Origin: Adonisia turfae CCMR0081 | GTDB lineage: Bacteria; Cyanobacteriota; Cyanobacteriia; Phormidesmidales; Phormidesmidaceae | NCBI RefSeq assembly: GCF_011009555.1 | Contig: NZ_QXHD01000004.1 | Coordinates: forward strand, 5,968,536 to 6,032,535 | Direction of reading: 5' to 3' | Length of the DNA: 64,000 bases | Shown: in pieces, positions 43,895 through 53,485 of the stretch | How positions within the stretch are numbered: the first letter of the stretch is position 1 | How the letters are laid out: each line of letters starts with the position of its first letter | Translations under genes and position numbers: made by a program | The notes under the pieces: model-generated | The model's input: only the letters and a program-made list of their open reading frames with translations | Databases searched by the model: none | Told to the model about the DNA's origin: nothing

Positions 43895-44380
43895 CTAGCT
43901 AAGGCCAGAGCAGATGTAGTCAAAGTAAATACCCATTTCCTTACCAGCGTCAGCGCCAACAAGGCTAGCAGTTACTTCTTTCATAGCCTGAATAGCTTGG
44001 ACAGTCGCACCTACGGGTACACCTAGAGAGTTGTAAGTCTCCTTCAAACCGTTAAGCACACGCTCATCCAGGATGGAAGGATCACCAGCCAACATAGCGT
44101 AGGTGGAATAGCGTAGATAGTAGTCCAAGTCGCGGATGCAAGCAGCATAGCGACGAGTGGTGTACATATTGCCACCAGGGCGAGTGATGTCAGAGTACAG
44201 TAGAGCCTTTGCTACAGCATCCTTAACGATTTCGGAAGCATTTGCACCGATTGCAGTAGCTGCACGAACACGCAGCTCACCAGTCTGGAAGTAAGCAGCC
44301 AGCTTATCCATGGAAGACTGATCAAGGTACTTACCCTGAACGTCCGAAGAATTAATTACAGAAGTAATCGCGTCTTGCAT
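43895..44380 (-). CDS. apcB: Allophycocyanin beta subunit
   Basis: 161 residues, globin-like biliprotein. The chromophore cysteine is Cys81 in RRYAACIRDLDYYLRY; Asn71 in RPGGNMYTTRR is the site that is N-methylated in cyanobacteria. It binds phycocyanobilin and forms (alpha-beta)3 discs of the core with ApcA. Between apcA and apcC on the minus strand. Confidence 0.98.
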   Translation of the reverse strand: MQDAITSVINSSDVQGKYLDQSSMDKLAAYFQTGELRVRAATAIGANASEIVKDAVAKALLYSDITRPGGNMYTTRRYAACIRDLDYYLRYSTYAMLAGDPSILDERVLNGLKETYNSLGVPVGATVQAIQAMKEVTASLVGADAGKEMGIYFDYICSGLS

Positions 44381-44444
44381 GATTTGAATTCCTTAGTGAA
44401 ATTTGACGATGTGGCTAAATAGCGTAATGGGAAAACCGAGTCGC

Positions 44445-44933
44445 TTAACCCAACATCGCGCCAACAACGTAATCGAAGTAAGAAGCGGCTTCAGCAGCAT
44501 CATCACCAGATAGCAGAGAAGATGAAACACCCTTCATAAAGCGAACTGAATCAGCTACAGCAGGAATGGATGTACCTAGAGAGTTGTACATCTCCTTAGC
44601 ACCTACTAGACCAATCTCCTCAATGGGAGTCACATCACCAGCAACAATACCGTAGGTGATAAGACGTAGGTAGTAGTCCATGTCACGTAGACAAGTTGCG
44701 GTCATTTCTTCACCGTAGGCGTTACCACCGGGAGAAACAACGTCAGGACGCTTTTGGAAAAGCTGATCACCAGCCTGCTTGATGATGCGCTCACGGGACT
44801 CAGTTAGAACCTGAGCAATGCGGAGACGACGCTCACCAGAAGTAACGAATCCCTTGATTCGATCCAATTCACCAGGGCTAAGGTAACGGGCCTCAGCATC
44901 GGCATTCACGATTGATTTCGTGACAATACTCAT
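44445..44933 (-). CDS. apcA: Allophycocyanin alpha subunit
   Basis: 162 residues, MSIVTKSIVNADAEARYLSP start, bilin Cys81 in TATCLRDMDYYLRLITYG. Forms the heterodimer with ApcB. The 64-base spacer to apcB and a strong GGAGGAA ahead of the ATG indicate a co-transcribed, strongly translated gene. Confidence 0.98.
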   Translation of the reverse strand: MSIVTKSIVNADAEARYLSPGELDRIKGFVTSGERRLRIAQVLTESRERIIKQAGDQLFQKRPDVVSPGGNAYGEEMTATCLRDMDYYLRLITYGIVAGDVTPIEEIGLVGAKEMYNSLGTSIPAVADSVRFMKGVSSSLLSGDDAAEAASYFDYVVGAMLG

Positions 44934-45354
44934 CTATGGATTCCTCCGAAAGAATATATTCAGGTGAAACTATCACTGTTCACCTTGAAAAAACTGATAT
45001 CACCTTTTTAAAAAGTAACAGCAGTCTCATTTCCACTCTAAATCAAATCAAGCAGGCAACCTATGGGCCGATTCAATGCTTAATTCGACGATTGAAGCAT
45101 GCCAAATATCAGCTTAGATTTCGAGAAATCTTTTATCAGCTTAGCTACCTTCCGAGAGTATTTTCCGGTATTCGGCTGACCTTCTTAGGGAGTGCGTAAT
45201 ATTTTGTAATAGTATCCCTCAGAATTGCTCTATGTTATCTAACATCAAGCTATCTAAAACTAATATGACACCCACCAACAGCCAAGCTTTAAATCGGCTT
45301 AGCTATTGCTGGGTGTTCTTAGACGCTGCTTAATGGGACCTACGCACAAACTAA
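44934..45354. promoter_or_regulatory. apcE-apcA intergenic region
   Basis: 421 bases between the apcE stop and the apcA start, both on the minus strand. At 45268-45316 a long hairpin (acaccca...tgggtgt, about 20 pairs with two G-U pairs and one mismatch) lies 38 bases past apcE, consistent with a partial terminator. The rest presumably includes the apcA promoter. A plus-strand 87-codon frame (44936-45199) is a shadow. Confidence 0.45.
45268..45316 (-). terminator. Hairpin after apcE
   Basis: Arms 45268-45288 and 45296-45316 pair almost fully (acaccca/tgggtgt at the ends, then mostly paired inward). On the minus strand it is followed by catattagttttagat. It may separate the apcE transcript from apcABC. 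Confidence 0.55.
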
Positions 45355-48045
45355 CTAGGTGTCAATAGATGCTGTTGGTGAGACTGAAGGCGCAAAGCTG
45401 GGAACGACAACATCATCATTTTGACGAGTGAGCTGCTGATATAAGCGCTCAGTGTTGGGGAAATTAGCTGCTGGCAATGTTGGGAAGCGACGATAGGGGA
45501 CCGTATCTTCGCCAAAGAATTCAGCATATTCAGGCGTTTCGACCATGGTTTGAATAAAGCCACGGATGCCCTGGGTTGCCAGAATCTGGTTGTATTTCCG
45601 AATCTCTATCTGATTTAGAGGAGCACGCCCTAGGAAGTGCTTGGTGCCTAGCTCAATCACTTTAGTGTTGGGATAGGGGGCATAGAACTCTTTCTGATAG
45701 AGATCAGAGCAGCCTAGGCCTTCAATAAACTCCTTCATGTTGATCTCACCGTTGCTCAGCTGACTCTCAAGGGAGGTGAACTCGGTCTTGATGACATAGG
45801 GAGAAATGTCACGCTCAAAGACCTGACGGTAGGCTGCCTGAGTGACCAGCTTGATATTGGCCTTGTCATACAGGCTAGTGAGCTTGAAGACTTTGGACTG
45901 AACACGACGTAAATTAACGCCTTGGCCCATGCGCTTGTTAACTTCGATATCGCCTCGAGAGGAGTTAACGGCACCTAGTTCAACAAAGCGGGGAACCTGG
46001 GGCTTAGATACAGGCTTAAGACCAGTAGCATCAACGGTCCCAGTACGGAAGGACCTGAGGGATTGACCCGCTGGAGTCACGTAACGCTCGTAGGGAATGG
46101 TGTCATCTCCGAAGACCTCGGTGTACTCCGGGCTATCAATCAGCGTATCCACCAGGGCATAGAATCCTTGCCTAGCACAAATGTCGAAGTACTTGTTGGT
46201 TTCTTGACGACCGTAGGTGGGGCGGCCTAACAAACGACGATGAATATATTCAACAGCCTTCATAACATAGAGAGAAGACCAGTAGGTCTTGCGGAAGGCT
46301 TCTGATTTTGCGATCGCACGCACAAAGTCGCGCATACAGATGTCACCATTTTCGAGGCGATTCTCAGCGGACTTAAGCTCTTGACCCGCATAAACATCTC
46401 GACCAAATACCTGACGATAAGCGGCCCGAATGATTGTTTGGGTGGAGCTTTCAGCAAACTTGATATTGGCCCCATTACCCGCTGGTATCTGGTCTAATTT
46501 GAATACCTTGGGTCCTAAGCTCCCTGGAGATTTAGGACGAGCACCAGGATTGCTCACCTGACTATCAATACCGGCACCCCGACGAATTAGGATACGACGG
46601 GTATCTTTGCTGAAGGGAGCAGGGCTGCCGCTGGGATTACGAGTTTCCTTAGGAAAGATCGCACCAAACTGAATTTCTAGCGGGTCGTTACCAGAGCCAT
46701 AAGGGTGCTGATCGGGTAAGGGCTGATCATAGGAGGCAAACGTCGTCAAAAACTCAGGGTTTTTGCGGAAAGGTGCACTGTAGTTCAGCAAGTTTTGCTG
46801 AGGTCCCCAGTTGCGACATTCCTGCGCTTCCTGGCCCAAACCCCGGAGATACGGTACCGTCTCTTCCCCAAAGTAGTCGCCGTACTCATCAGAGTCGATC
46901 AGAGCATCTACGAGTTTGGGGAGACCGCCTTCAGAAACGATGGAGAAATATTTCTGAACTTCTTCACGGGAGCCGGGACCACGGCCCAAAATGTGACGAA
47001 ATGCTAATTCTAGAGCACGACTGTTGATGTAAGGCTCAAAGAAGTTCTTGCGGTATAAAGGCGACTTCGCTAGGCGACGAATAAACTCTTTCATCGCGAT
47101 TTCGCCATTTTTAACCTGAGATTCCAGATTAGAAATGTCTAAGGAATAGGCTCGCTTAATATCGCGCTCAAAGACCTGACGATAGGCCGCTTTCACCACT
47201 GTATTTTTTTCAGCAGTTGAGAGGCCCGGCTTCATTACGAACTTGGGGCGACGCTCAGCCGCATTGAAATAGATTTGGGGTAGTTGCAGACCTTGCAGAT
47301 CCTTGGATGGACGCTGACGTAGCTTATTGGAGGGGGCGGGAGCCTTAAATTCATCAATCAACAGATTGAAATAGGACCGAATCAGCTCTTGGGCTTCGGT
47401 GTCCCCTCTGAAGTAGCCGATGCTTGCCGCGCGCATAGTTTGGAGAGCGACCAAGGTAGCTGCGGAAGAACAGGCGTCTTCGATGATTTCCCGCAATCCA
47501 CGAACGTTAACCGCAATGATGTTAGGGTCGCCAGCAACGATGGCATAGGTCAGGTAGCGCAGGAACCAGCTCATGTCTCGTAGGGACTTTTGCATGTTGC
47601 TGGGACCGTAGCGACCTACGTTGATGGGGCGAAATCCAGGGGGAATTGGACCAAGGTCGCCAGCACTACTAACCAAGCCCCTTAATCCAGAAAACAGACC
47701 ACCACTGTCCCCCTTTTCAATGTAGGTTTCTGTACCTGAATCTCCTTGAGCTGCCATAGCCATGTCGACCGGCTCAGGTGCAACTCTCTCCAGGTAAGAC
47801 AGGGGGGAGCCCCCAGTAAAGATACGGTTGGCGGCTTGAGAAACGATCAGCTCGGAATATTGAGTAATAATCTGTGCGATCGCAATACGCTTCCGACCCG
47901 ACTTAAAGAAGTCAGATAGTTCAGATAACTCACCCCGCTCCATGTAGCGGTCTTGCTGCTCGGCCTGAGTAATCGCGGTAACCGGCAAGGTTTGATAAAG
48001 TTGTGGCCGCACTAAGGAGCTTCCACCACTAGCAGTTACAGTCAT
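45355..48045 (-). CDS. apcE: Phycobilisome core-membrane linker ApcE (LCM)
   Basis: 896 residues. The N-terminal phycobiliprotein-like domain (1-235) has the loop insertion near 77-140 and the bilin cysteine at 192 in EDACSSAATLVALQ, so it is the canonical terminal emitter rather than the far-red ApcE2. Three linker repeats (REP) follow, starting near 283 (KAAYRQVFERDIKRAYS), 538 (RAAYRQVFGRDVYAG) and 733 (QAAYRQVFERDISPYV), separated by disordered arms. Three REPs correspond to a core of three allophycocyanin cylinders. Start MTVTASGGSSLVRPQLYQTL is standard; AAGGA abuts the ATG. First gene of the apcEABC operon. Confidence 0.97.
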   Translation of the reverse strand: MTVTASGGSSLVRPQLYQTLPVTAITQAEQQDRYMERGELSELSDFFKSGRKRIAIAQIITQYSELIVSQAANRIFTGGSPLSYLERVAPEPVDMAMAAQGDSGTETYIEKGDSGGLFSGLRGLVSSAGDLGPIPPGFRPINVGRYGPSNMQKSLRDMSWFLRYLTYAIVAGDPNIIAVNVRGLREIIEDACSSAATLVALQTMRAASIGYFRGDTEAQELIRSYFNLLIDEFKAPAPSNKLRQRPSKDLQGLQLPQIYFNAAERRPKFVMKPGLSTAEKNTVVKAAYRQVFERDIKRAYSLDISNLESQVKNGEIAMKEFIRRLAKSPLYRKNFFEPYINSRALELAFRHILGRGPGSREEVQKYFSIVSEGGLPKLVDALIDSDEYGDYFGEETVPYLRGLGQEAQECRNWGPQQNLLNYSAPFRKNPEFLTTFASYDQPLPDQHPYGSGNDPLEIQFGAIFPKETRNPSGSPAPFSKDTRRILIRRGAGIDSQVSNPGARPKSPGSLGPKVFKLDQIPAGNGANIKFAESSTQTIIRAAYRQVFGRDVYAGQELKSAENRLENGDICMRDFVRAIAKSEAFRKTYWSSLYVMKAVEYIHRRLLGRPTYGRQETNKYFDICARQGFYALVDTLIDSPEYTEVFGDDTIPYERYVTPAGQSLRSFRTGTVDATGLKPVSKPQVPRFVELGAVNSSRGDIEVNKRMGQGVNLRRVQSKVFKLTSLYDKANIKLVTQAAYRQVFERDISPYVIKTEFTSLESQLSNGEINMKEFIEGLGCSDLYQKEFYAPYPNTKVIELGTKHFLGRAPLNQIEIRKYNQILATQGIRGFIQTMVETPEYAEFFGEDTVPYRRFPTLPAANFPNTERLYQQLTRQNDDVVVPSFAPSVSPTASIDT

Positions 48046-48492
48046 TCCTTTTCAAAGGCTCCCTTCTAAAATTTGATTGCAATAGGTGATTGCATCAGAC
48101 CCCTCCCTCAGCGCCGAGCAACTCCAGATCTTAAAAATGATCTAGAGCATTGGTTAATACCATCAGGCAGCGCGATGGGCCGATAGGCTCTTGTGACAGT
48201 TCCAGATTAAATCGATTGCGGACACTAAGATGCCTGTCTAAAGACTGTGTAACATCTTGTTATTAGCCCACTGAGTCATCATAAAAGAAGGCGTGTAAGT
48301 GGATGAGAATAAAGATAAGTTTTGTTACTTGAATTTACGAAGCATTTCTCGAAAAGTGTCACCCTTAAAGGGTTAGAGTTTTGAGTTTTGCGTGCCTAGG
48401 TTTGAACTCTAGGTATTTGCGGTGAGGAAACATGGCTGGGTAGAGCTATGGAGTTTGACGCATTCAAAACTCGAAACTGAGAATCCTAAACT
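48046..48492. promoter_or_regulatory. Divergent region between apcE and a methyltransferase gene
   Basis: 447 bases holding the apcE promoter and leader (leftward) and that of the methyltransferase (rightward). GGGAG lies 14 bases before the apcE ATG. No ORF or regulatory motif stands out by eye. Confidence 0.4.
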
Positions 48493-49704
48493 ATGTCTCC
48501 CATGACTTCCGAAAACGAAGCTGCTGTTAGTGCAGCGGTTGCCAAGCTGTATGACACATACCCATTTCCACCCGAACCCCTGATTGATGAACCCCCTCCT
48601 GGTTATAACTGGCGATGGTATTGGCCCACGGCTTACAACTTTTGCACCGGCCGATTACCTGAAACTGAGCAGGTCAGGATTCTAGATGCAGGCTGTGGTT
48701 CTGGTGTAGGTACTGAATATTTGGTTCACCTAAACCCTCAGGCTCAGGTTACCGGAATTGATCTGAGTGCTGGCACGTTGAAAGTGGCTCGTGAGCGTTG
48801 CCAGCGTTCAGGGGCTGATCGAGTAACGTTTCAAAATCTCAGCATCTATGATGTTGACCAGATTGCAGGACAATTTGATCTGATCAACTGTGTAGGTGTG
48901 CTCCACCACATGCCCGATCCGATAAAGGGCATTCAGTCGTTAGCTGCTAAGGTCGCGCCAGGCGGTTTACTGCATATTTTTGTCTATGCAGCGTTAGGAC
49001 GATGGGAAATCTCCTTGATGCAAGAAGCGATCGCCATGCTTCAGGGCGAAAACCGTGGCGATTATCGTGATGGCGTATCTGTTGGCCGTCAACTCTTTGA
49101 GGCGTTGCCTGAAAACAACCGCATCGTCAAACGTGACAAAGAGCGCTGGGCCTTAGAAAATCATCAGGACGAATGCTTTGCTGATATGTATGTCCATCCC
49201 CAGGAGGTGGACTATACCATCGATACTCTATTTGAATTGATCGATGCTTCTGGATTAGAGTTTGTGGGATTCTCTAACCCTCAATATTGGAGCCTAGAAC
49301 GTCTGATTGCTAAAGCTCCTGACGTGATGGAACGTGCTCAAAAGTTAGATCGGCGAGCCCAATATCGATTGATTGAGCTGCTTGATCCTGAACTTACCCA
49401 CTATGAATTTTTCCTGGCTCGTCCCCCCCTCCTTTGCATGGACTGGTCCGATGATCAGCGCCTGCTAGCTGCTTATCCAACGCTGACCCCCTGTCTGTCT
49501 GGTTGGCCCAGTCGGTCATTTTTTAATGCCGATTATCAGCTGATTCAAGTCAGTGATAGCGAATATGAATTTTTGCAGGCTTGTGAAGCAAGTGCGGGCA
49601 AAAAAGAAACCGTAGCCGATGTGTTGGCAAAATCCCCCTTAGAGCTGTCGGAAGTGCGCTCATTACAATCACGACAACTGATTCTGCTAGAACCATCCGA
49701 ATAG
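48493..49704 (+). CDS. SAM-dependent methyltransferase
   Basis: 403 residues, class I methyltransferase: motif I VRILDAGCGSGVGTEYLVHL (residues ~61-80), motif II GIDLSAGTLKVARER, then DLINCVGVLHHMPDP and VAPGGLLHIFVYAALGR. It has a long C-terminal region (from about 250) with no recognised fold, with PLLCMDWSDD and HYEFFLARPP. Substrate unknown; N-terminus LYDTYPFPPEPLI recalls other methyltransferases of cyanobacteria. Divergent from apcE; ended by a perfect hairpin. Confidence 0.85.
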   Translation: MSPMTSENEAAVSAAVAKLYDTYPFPPEPLIDEPPPGYNWRWYWPTAYNFCTGRLPETEQVRILDAGCGSGVGTEYLVHLNPQAQVTGIDLSAGTLKVARERCQRSGADRVTFQNLSIYDVDQIAGQFDLINCVGVLHHMPDPIKGIQSLAAKVAPGGLLHIFVYAALGRWEISLMQEAIAMLQGENRGDYRDGVSVGRQLFEALPENNRIVKRDKERWALENHQDECFADMYVHPQEVDYTIDTLFELIDASGLEFVGFSNPQYWSLERLIAKAPDVMERAQKLDRRAQYRLIELLDPELTHYEFFLARPPLLCMDWSDDQRLLAAYPTLTPCLSGWPSRSFFNADYQLIQVSDSEYEFLQACEASAGKKETVADVLAKSPLELSEVRSLQSRQLILLEPSE

Positions 49705-49721
49705 CATCAGGATAGGAACGC

Positions 49722-49755
49722 CGATACTTGACTCAACTAGTTGAGTCAAGTATCG
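49722..49755 (+). terminator. Intrinsic terminator of the methyltransferase gene
   Basis: A 34-base perfect palindrome (cgatacttgactcaac/gttgagtcaagtatcg) followed by cttttgct, 17 bases after the stop codon. Confidence 0.85.
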
Positions 49756-49917
49756 CTTTTGCTAAATATTATTTTTATATATGAGTGGTAAAAAAATGCT
49801 TACCTGTGGTACGCCAGGGGATTCGTATTAAGTATTGTTAGCTTTAAATGATATGATTGACCTCGGCTTGCAGGAAGGACTTCGGCCCCTATTGCAAGTT
49901 TGCCTAGGCTAGTTTGA

Positions 49918-50388
49918 GTGATTTCTGTGAATTTGCCAGACGAACCTCTTAGAGACTCATCTATGGATGAAAATGATGGTGCAACGGATGTTAATTCCGA
50001 AGCCTTGGTGACTGGAGAAGTTTCTCCAGAGCCTCACTCTTCTATGGAAGAGTACTACCAACTTCAAAACGAGTTGTTTTTGTGGACACTCTTGCTGATG
50101 TTGGTAACCTTCATTTCGGTTTGGATGGCCTACTCCCTCAACACAGCCCTAAATTACTTAATTGGGGCATGTTCGGGCGTGGTTTACTTGAAGTTACTGG
50201 CTAAAAGCGTTGAGAAACTTGGTAGAGAAAAATCTAAAGTGGGCAAGAATCAGCTTGCTCTTTTTATTGGGTTAATAGTAGTTGCATCCCAGGTGGATCA
50301 ATTGCAAATCGTCCCAATTTTTTTAGGTTTCCTAACCTACAAAGCTGCCCTCATCGCATACATGCTCAAGTCATTGTCAACGACCTAA
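49918..50388 (+). CDS. atpI: ATP synthase subunit I (assembly factor)
   Basis: 141-156 residues depending on start (GTG 49918 or ATG 49963). An acidic N-terminus precedes four hydrophobic helices (e.g. LLLMLVTFISVWMAYSL, YLIGACSGVVYLKLLA). This is the Atp1/AtpI family found at the head of cyanobacterial ATP synthase operons; AtpI aids c-ring assembly and is not in the final enzyme. Leads the atp operon. Confidence 0.85.
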   Translation: MISVNLPDEPLRDSSMDENDGATDVNSEALVTGEVSPEPHSSMEEYYQLQNELFLWTLLLMLVTFISVWMAYSLNTALNYLIGACSGVVYLKLLAKSVEKLGREKSKVGKNQLALFIGLIVVASQVDQLQIVPIFLGFLTYKAALIAYMLKSLSTT

Positions 50389-50470
50389 ACAGTCTGTGAT
50401 TTTGCCCTGGCTGAATTAGCCGCTAATCATTTGGCCTACTGTCTTTTTGGTCAACCTAACCTGAATTAAG

Positions 50471-51226
50471 ATGCTAAGTTTGCTGCACTTTGATGTGTTG
50501 CCGTTAGCGGAGCTAGAGGTAGGTCATCACTTCTATTGGCATCTGGGAGGACTTAAACTCCATGGCCAGGTCTTTTTGACCTCTTGGTTTGTGATTGGAC
50601 TGCTTCTTATAGCTTCTGTTCTGGCTACCCGAAATATGCAAAGGGTGCCTCAGGGTATGCAGAACCTGATGGAGTATGTCTTTGAGTTTGTCAGAGACAT
50701 TGCGAAGAATCAGCTCGGCGAAAAGGAATATCGTCCTTGGCTGCCGTTTGTAGGCACATTGTTTCTGTTTATCTTTGTGTCTAATTGGTCGGGGGCACTT
50801 CTCCCTTGGCATGTAATTGAAATTCCTGAAGGAGAGCTTGCTGCTCCAACCGGTGATATCAATACAACGGTTGCTCTGGCTTTACTGACGTCCTTAGCAT
50901 ATTTTTATGCAGGATTTAAAAAGCGAGGTTTAGGATATTTCGCGAAATACATTGAGCCAACTCCAATTTTGCTACCGATCGCAATTCTTGAAGACTTCAC
51001 CAAGCCACTTTCACTGAGCTTCCGTCTCTTTGGAAATATCTTGGCAGATGAACTTGTAGTTGCCGTTCTGGTGCTATTGGTCCCTTTGTTTGTCCCCCTG
51101 CCCGTTATGATGTTGGGGCTGTTTACTAGTGCCATCCAGGCATTGGTGTTTGCTACTTTAGCGGCAGCCTATATTCACGAGGCTTTGGAAGGGCATGGTG
51201 ACGAAGGTCACGAGGAGCATGCTTAG
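50471..51226 (+). CDS. atpB: ATP synthase F0 subunit a
   Basis: 251 residues, six helices. The essential Arg sits in SLSFRLFGNILADE; other blocks VSNWSGALLPW and FVFATLAAAYIHEALE are typical of cyanobacterial/plastid subunit a. It forms the proton half-channels against the c ring. Second gene of the operon. Confidence 0.96.
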   Translation: MLSLLHFDVLPLAELEVGHHFYWHLGGLKLHGQVFLTSWFVIGLLLIASVLATRNMQRVPQGMQNLMEYVFEFVRDIAKNQLGEKEYRPWLPFVGTLFLFIFVSNWSGALLPWHVIEIPEGELAAPTGDINTTVALALLTSLAYFYAGFKKRGLGYFAKYIEPTPILLPIAILEDFTKPLSLSFRLFGNILADELVVAVLVLLVPLFVPLPVMMLGLFTSAIQALVFATLAAAYIHEALEGHGDEGHEEHA

Positions 51227-51329
51227 CCCCTATTGCTAGAGCGCTTCTAACCTGCAAGTGGCTTTGTTTACTTGCTTTTACTGACTCTCAGTCTTGTTTG
51301 TTTCGTATATACCGAAAAGGAAATACATT

Positions 51330-51575
51330 ATGGATCCGTTAGTTGCTTCTGCTTCAGTTATCGCCGCTTCTCTAGCAGTTGGCCTAGCCGCAATTGGCCC
51401 TGGTATTGGTCAGGGTAATGCTTCTGGTAAAGCTGTCGAAGGTATTGCTCGTCAGCCCGAAGCAGAAGGTAAAATTCGCGGTACTTTGCTGCTGACTCTT
51501 GCATTTATGGAGTCTCTTACCATCTACGGTCTGGTTATTTCTCTGGTACTTCTGTTTGCAAACCCCCTTGCTTAA
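51330..51575 (+). CDS. atpE: ATP synthase F0 subunit c
   Basis: 81 residues, two helices with the polar loop RQPEAEGKIRG. Glu61 in LAFMESLTIYG carries the proton. I use the ATG at 51330 (AAAAGGA ahead), giving the canonical MDPLVASASVIAASLAVGLA. Many copies form the c ring, so this gene is highly expressed; the palindrome just after it may help separate its transcript level from the rest. Confidence 0.97.
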   Translation: MDPLVASASVIAASLAVGLAAIGPGIGQGNASGKAVEGIARQPEAEGKIRGTLLLTLAFMESLTIYGLVISLVLLFANPLA

Positions 51576-51588
51576 AGAAGGTTGGCTT

Positions 51589-51652
51589 TAGGGGCGTTAT
51601 CTGTGTTCATGGTCCGCATAGGGATTGAACCCTTTGCAGGTAACGCCCTAGT
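51589..51652. other. Stem-loop element inside the atp operon
   Basis: Arms ttaggggcgttatctg (51589) and caggtaacgcccta (51639-51652) pair with one bulge and one G-U, enclosing ~34 bases. It lies 14 bases after atpE and shares the TAGGGGCGTT end with the palindrome family at 20811. It may differentially stabilise the atpE transcript relative to b'. Confidence 0.45.
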
Positions 51653-51753
51653 AACTACATTGTGTTGGATTACACCTGAGTTGGGCCAATAACTATTTGT
51701 TTCTTCAACTTTTTTGAATGTTGATGGGTTCTCAGGTTTAGGGAAATCGAAAA

Positions 51754-52182
51754 ATGTTTGATTTTGACGCAACGCTGCCTTTGATGGCTTTGCAATTTGT
51801 GTTACTCACGTTTCTTCTGAACGCAGTTTTTTTCAAGCCGATTTCAAAGACGCTTGATGATCGTGATGGCTATATTCGAACTAGTAAGTCCTCTGCTGTA
51901 GAGTATTTAGAGGCAGCTGAAAAGCTTGCTAAGCAATACGATCAGGAGTTGGCCGACAGTCGGAGACAGGCTCAGCAGTTAATTGCTCAGGCCCAGGCAG
52001 AAGCAAAAGAGACTGTTGATAAACAGATCGCTCAGGCTCAGGCAGATGCGCAGCAGCAGCGTGAGCAGGTTCAGAGGGAGTTGGATCAGCAGAAACAGGA
52101 GGCTTTGCAGGCTCTTGAGGGGCAAGTTGATTCTCTGAGTCAACAGATTTTAGGCAAGCTTTTGGGTGCTTCGGCTGCTTAG
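51754..52182 (+). CDS. atpF2: ATP synthase F0 subunit b'
   Basis: 142 residues (called AtpG in some cyanobacterial annotations). One N-terminal membrane helix (LMALQFVLLTFLLNAVFF) is followed by a long charged coiled coil with Ala/Gln repeats (LIAQAQAEAKETVDKQIAQA). It forms the heterodimeric peripheral stalk with subunit b, as in chloroplasts. Confidence 0.92.
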   Translation: MFDFDATLPLMALQFVLLTFLLNAVFFKPISKTLDDRDGYIRTSKSSAVEYLEAAEKLAKQYDQELADSRRQAQQLIAQAQAEAKETVDKQIAQAQADAQQQREQVQRELDQQKQEALQALEGQVDSLSQQILGKLLGASAA

Positions 52183-52254
52183 GCTGAATTATTTTGTCCT
52201 TCTGACTCGCTTGAGTTTGAGAAGCTGCATTTATAAAGGGATTATTGGCGCGCA

Positions 52255-52791
52255 GTGATAGCTATGGTTGAAAATTTTTGGCTACTGGCGACAGAAGAGA
52301 GTGGGTTTGGTTTAAATTTCGATATTTTAGAAACCAACCTTGTTAATCTTTCTATTCTGATTGCCCTAATTGTTTACTTCGGACGAAGCTTTTTAGGCTC
52401 CATCATGGCTGAGCGTCGCTCCAGCATTGAGGCGGCCATTCAAGATGCTGAAAAACGGTTGAAGGAAGCTTCTAAGGCGCTGGGTGAGCAGCAGAAAAAT
52501 TTGGCCGAGGCTCAGGCAACGGCTGTTCAGATTAAATCTGATGGTGAGGCCGCCGCTAAGGTAGCCAAAGATAATATCCTAGCTCAGGCGTCCAAGGATG
52601 TTCAGCGAATGAAGGATGAGGCTGCTCGAGACCTTTCTTCCCAAAGGGATCGTGTGGTGCTTGAGTTGCGTCAGCGCATCTCGGCCCTTGCTGTTGAGAA
52701 GGTGGAGTCGCAATTACGCTCCCAGGTGGATGACGGGCTTCAGCAAAGGCTAATTGATCAGAGTATTGGTCTTTTGGGGGGTAGCTTGTGA
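52255..52791 (+). CDS. atpF: ATP synthase F0 subunit b
   Basis: About 175 residues: one membrane helix (NLSILIALIVYFGRSFLG) and a long coiled coil. The ATG at 52264 gives VENFWLLATEESGFG, the usual start; a GTG is in frame at 52255. The stop overlaps the atpH start by four bases (GTGA), which ties the two translations together. Confidence 0.94.
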   Translation: MIAMVENFWLLATEESGFGLNFDILETNLVNLSILIALIVYFGRSFLGSIMAERRSSIEAAIQDAEKRLKEASKALGEQQKNLAEAQATAVQIKSDGEAAAKVAKDNILAQASKDVQRMKDEAARDLSSQRDRVVLELRQRISALAVEKVESQLRSQVDDGLQQRLIDQSIGLLGGSL

Positions 52792-53351
52792 AAGATAGTG
52801 TAGTGATTGAGGGCTTGGTTGCTCCTTACGCTCAGGCATTGTTGTCTGTTGCACAAGACGGTGATTTGGTTGATCGCTTTAGTCAGGACTCTTATGCGTT
52901 GACTGAGTTGTTGTCGGCATCTTCTGAACTAAGCCAGCTACTTGAGAATCCGATTATCAATCCTGATATTAAAAAGAATGTTTTGCGCCAAGTGGCATCA
53001 GAGCAACTGCATCCGACGATGCTGAACTTTGTTATGTTGCTGGTTGATCGGGGACGCATCGCATTTTTAGGACGTATTTGTGAGCGATATCAAGAATTAG
53101 TGCGGGAAATTAATCAGACTGTTCTAGCTGAAGCTACCTCTGCTATTGAGCTCTCTGATTCCCAGAAAGATTCGATTCGCCAGAAGGTGATTGCTATGAC
53201 CGGTGCTCGTTCTGTCGAGCTTAAGACAGCTCTGGATCCAGAGCTGTTAGGGGGGGTGATTATCAAGGTTGGTTCCCAGGTGATAGATGCCAGTTTGCGG
53301 GGTCAGCTGCGGCGTATCAGCATTCAGTTGAGTAGCGCTTCTTCTCGCTAG
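52788..53351 (+). CDS. atpH: ATP synthase F1 subunit delta
   Basis: 187 residues (named atpD in some cyanobacteria). Helical N-domain (APYAQALLSVAQDGD) and C-terminal GSQVIDASLRGQLRRISIQL fit the OSCP/delta family, which joins the stalk to the F1 head. GTG start in a GTGA overlap with atpF. Confidence 0.94.
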   Translation: MKDSVVIEGLVAPYAQALLSVAQDGDLVDRFSQDSYALTELLSASSELSQLLENPIINPDIKKNVLRQVASEQLHPTMLNFVMLLVDRGRIAFLGRICERYQELVREINQTVLAEATSAIELSDSQKDSIRQKVIAMTGARSVELKTALDPELLGGVIIKVGSQVIDASLRGQLRRISIQLSSASSR

Positions 53352-53485
53352 GGTGTTTGGCACTTGAGCGTTTATCAAGTGTTAGAGTTCGATTTGGTTG
53401 AGAATGCTTGTTTTTAGCACCAATCTTATATCGAACATTGTTTAGATGATTTTTTGTTGATATCTGAGTTAGTAGAGCAACTCCA

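Noticed and set aside
44936..45199. 87-codon plus-strand ORF between apcA and apcE
   Set aside because: Overlaps the apcA leader, no homology and starts inside the apcA ribosome binding site; regarded as a shadow.
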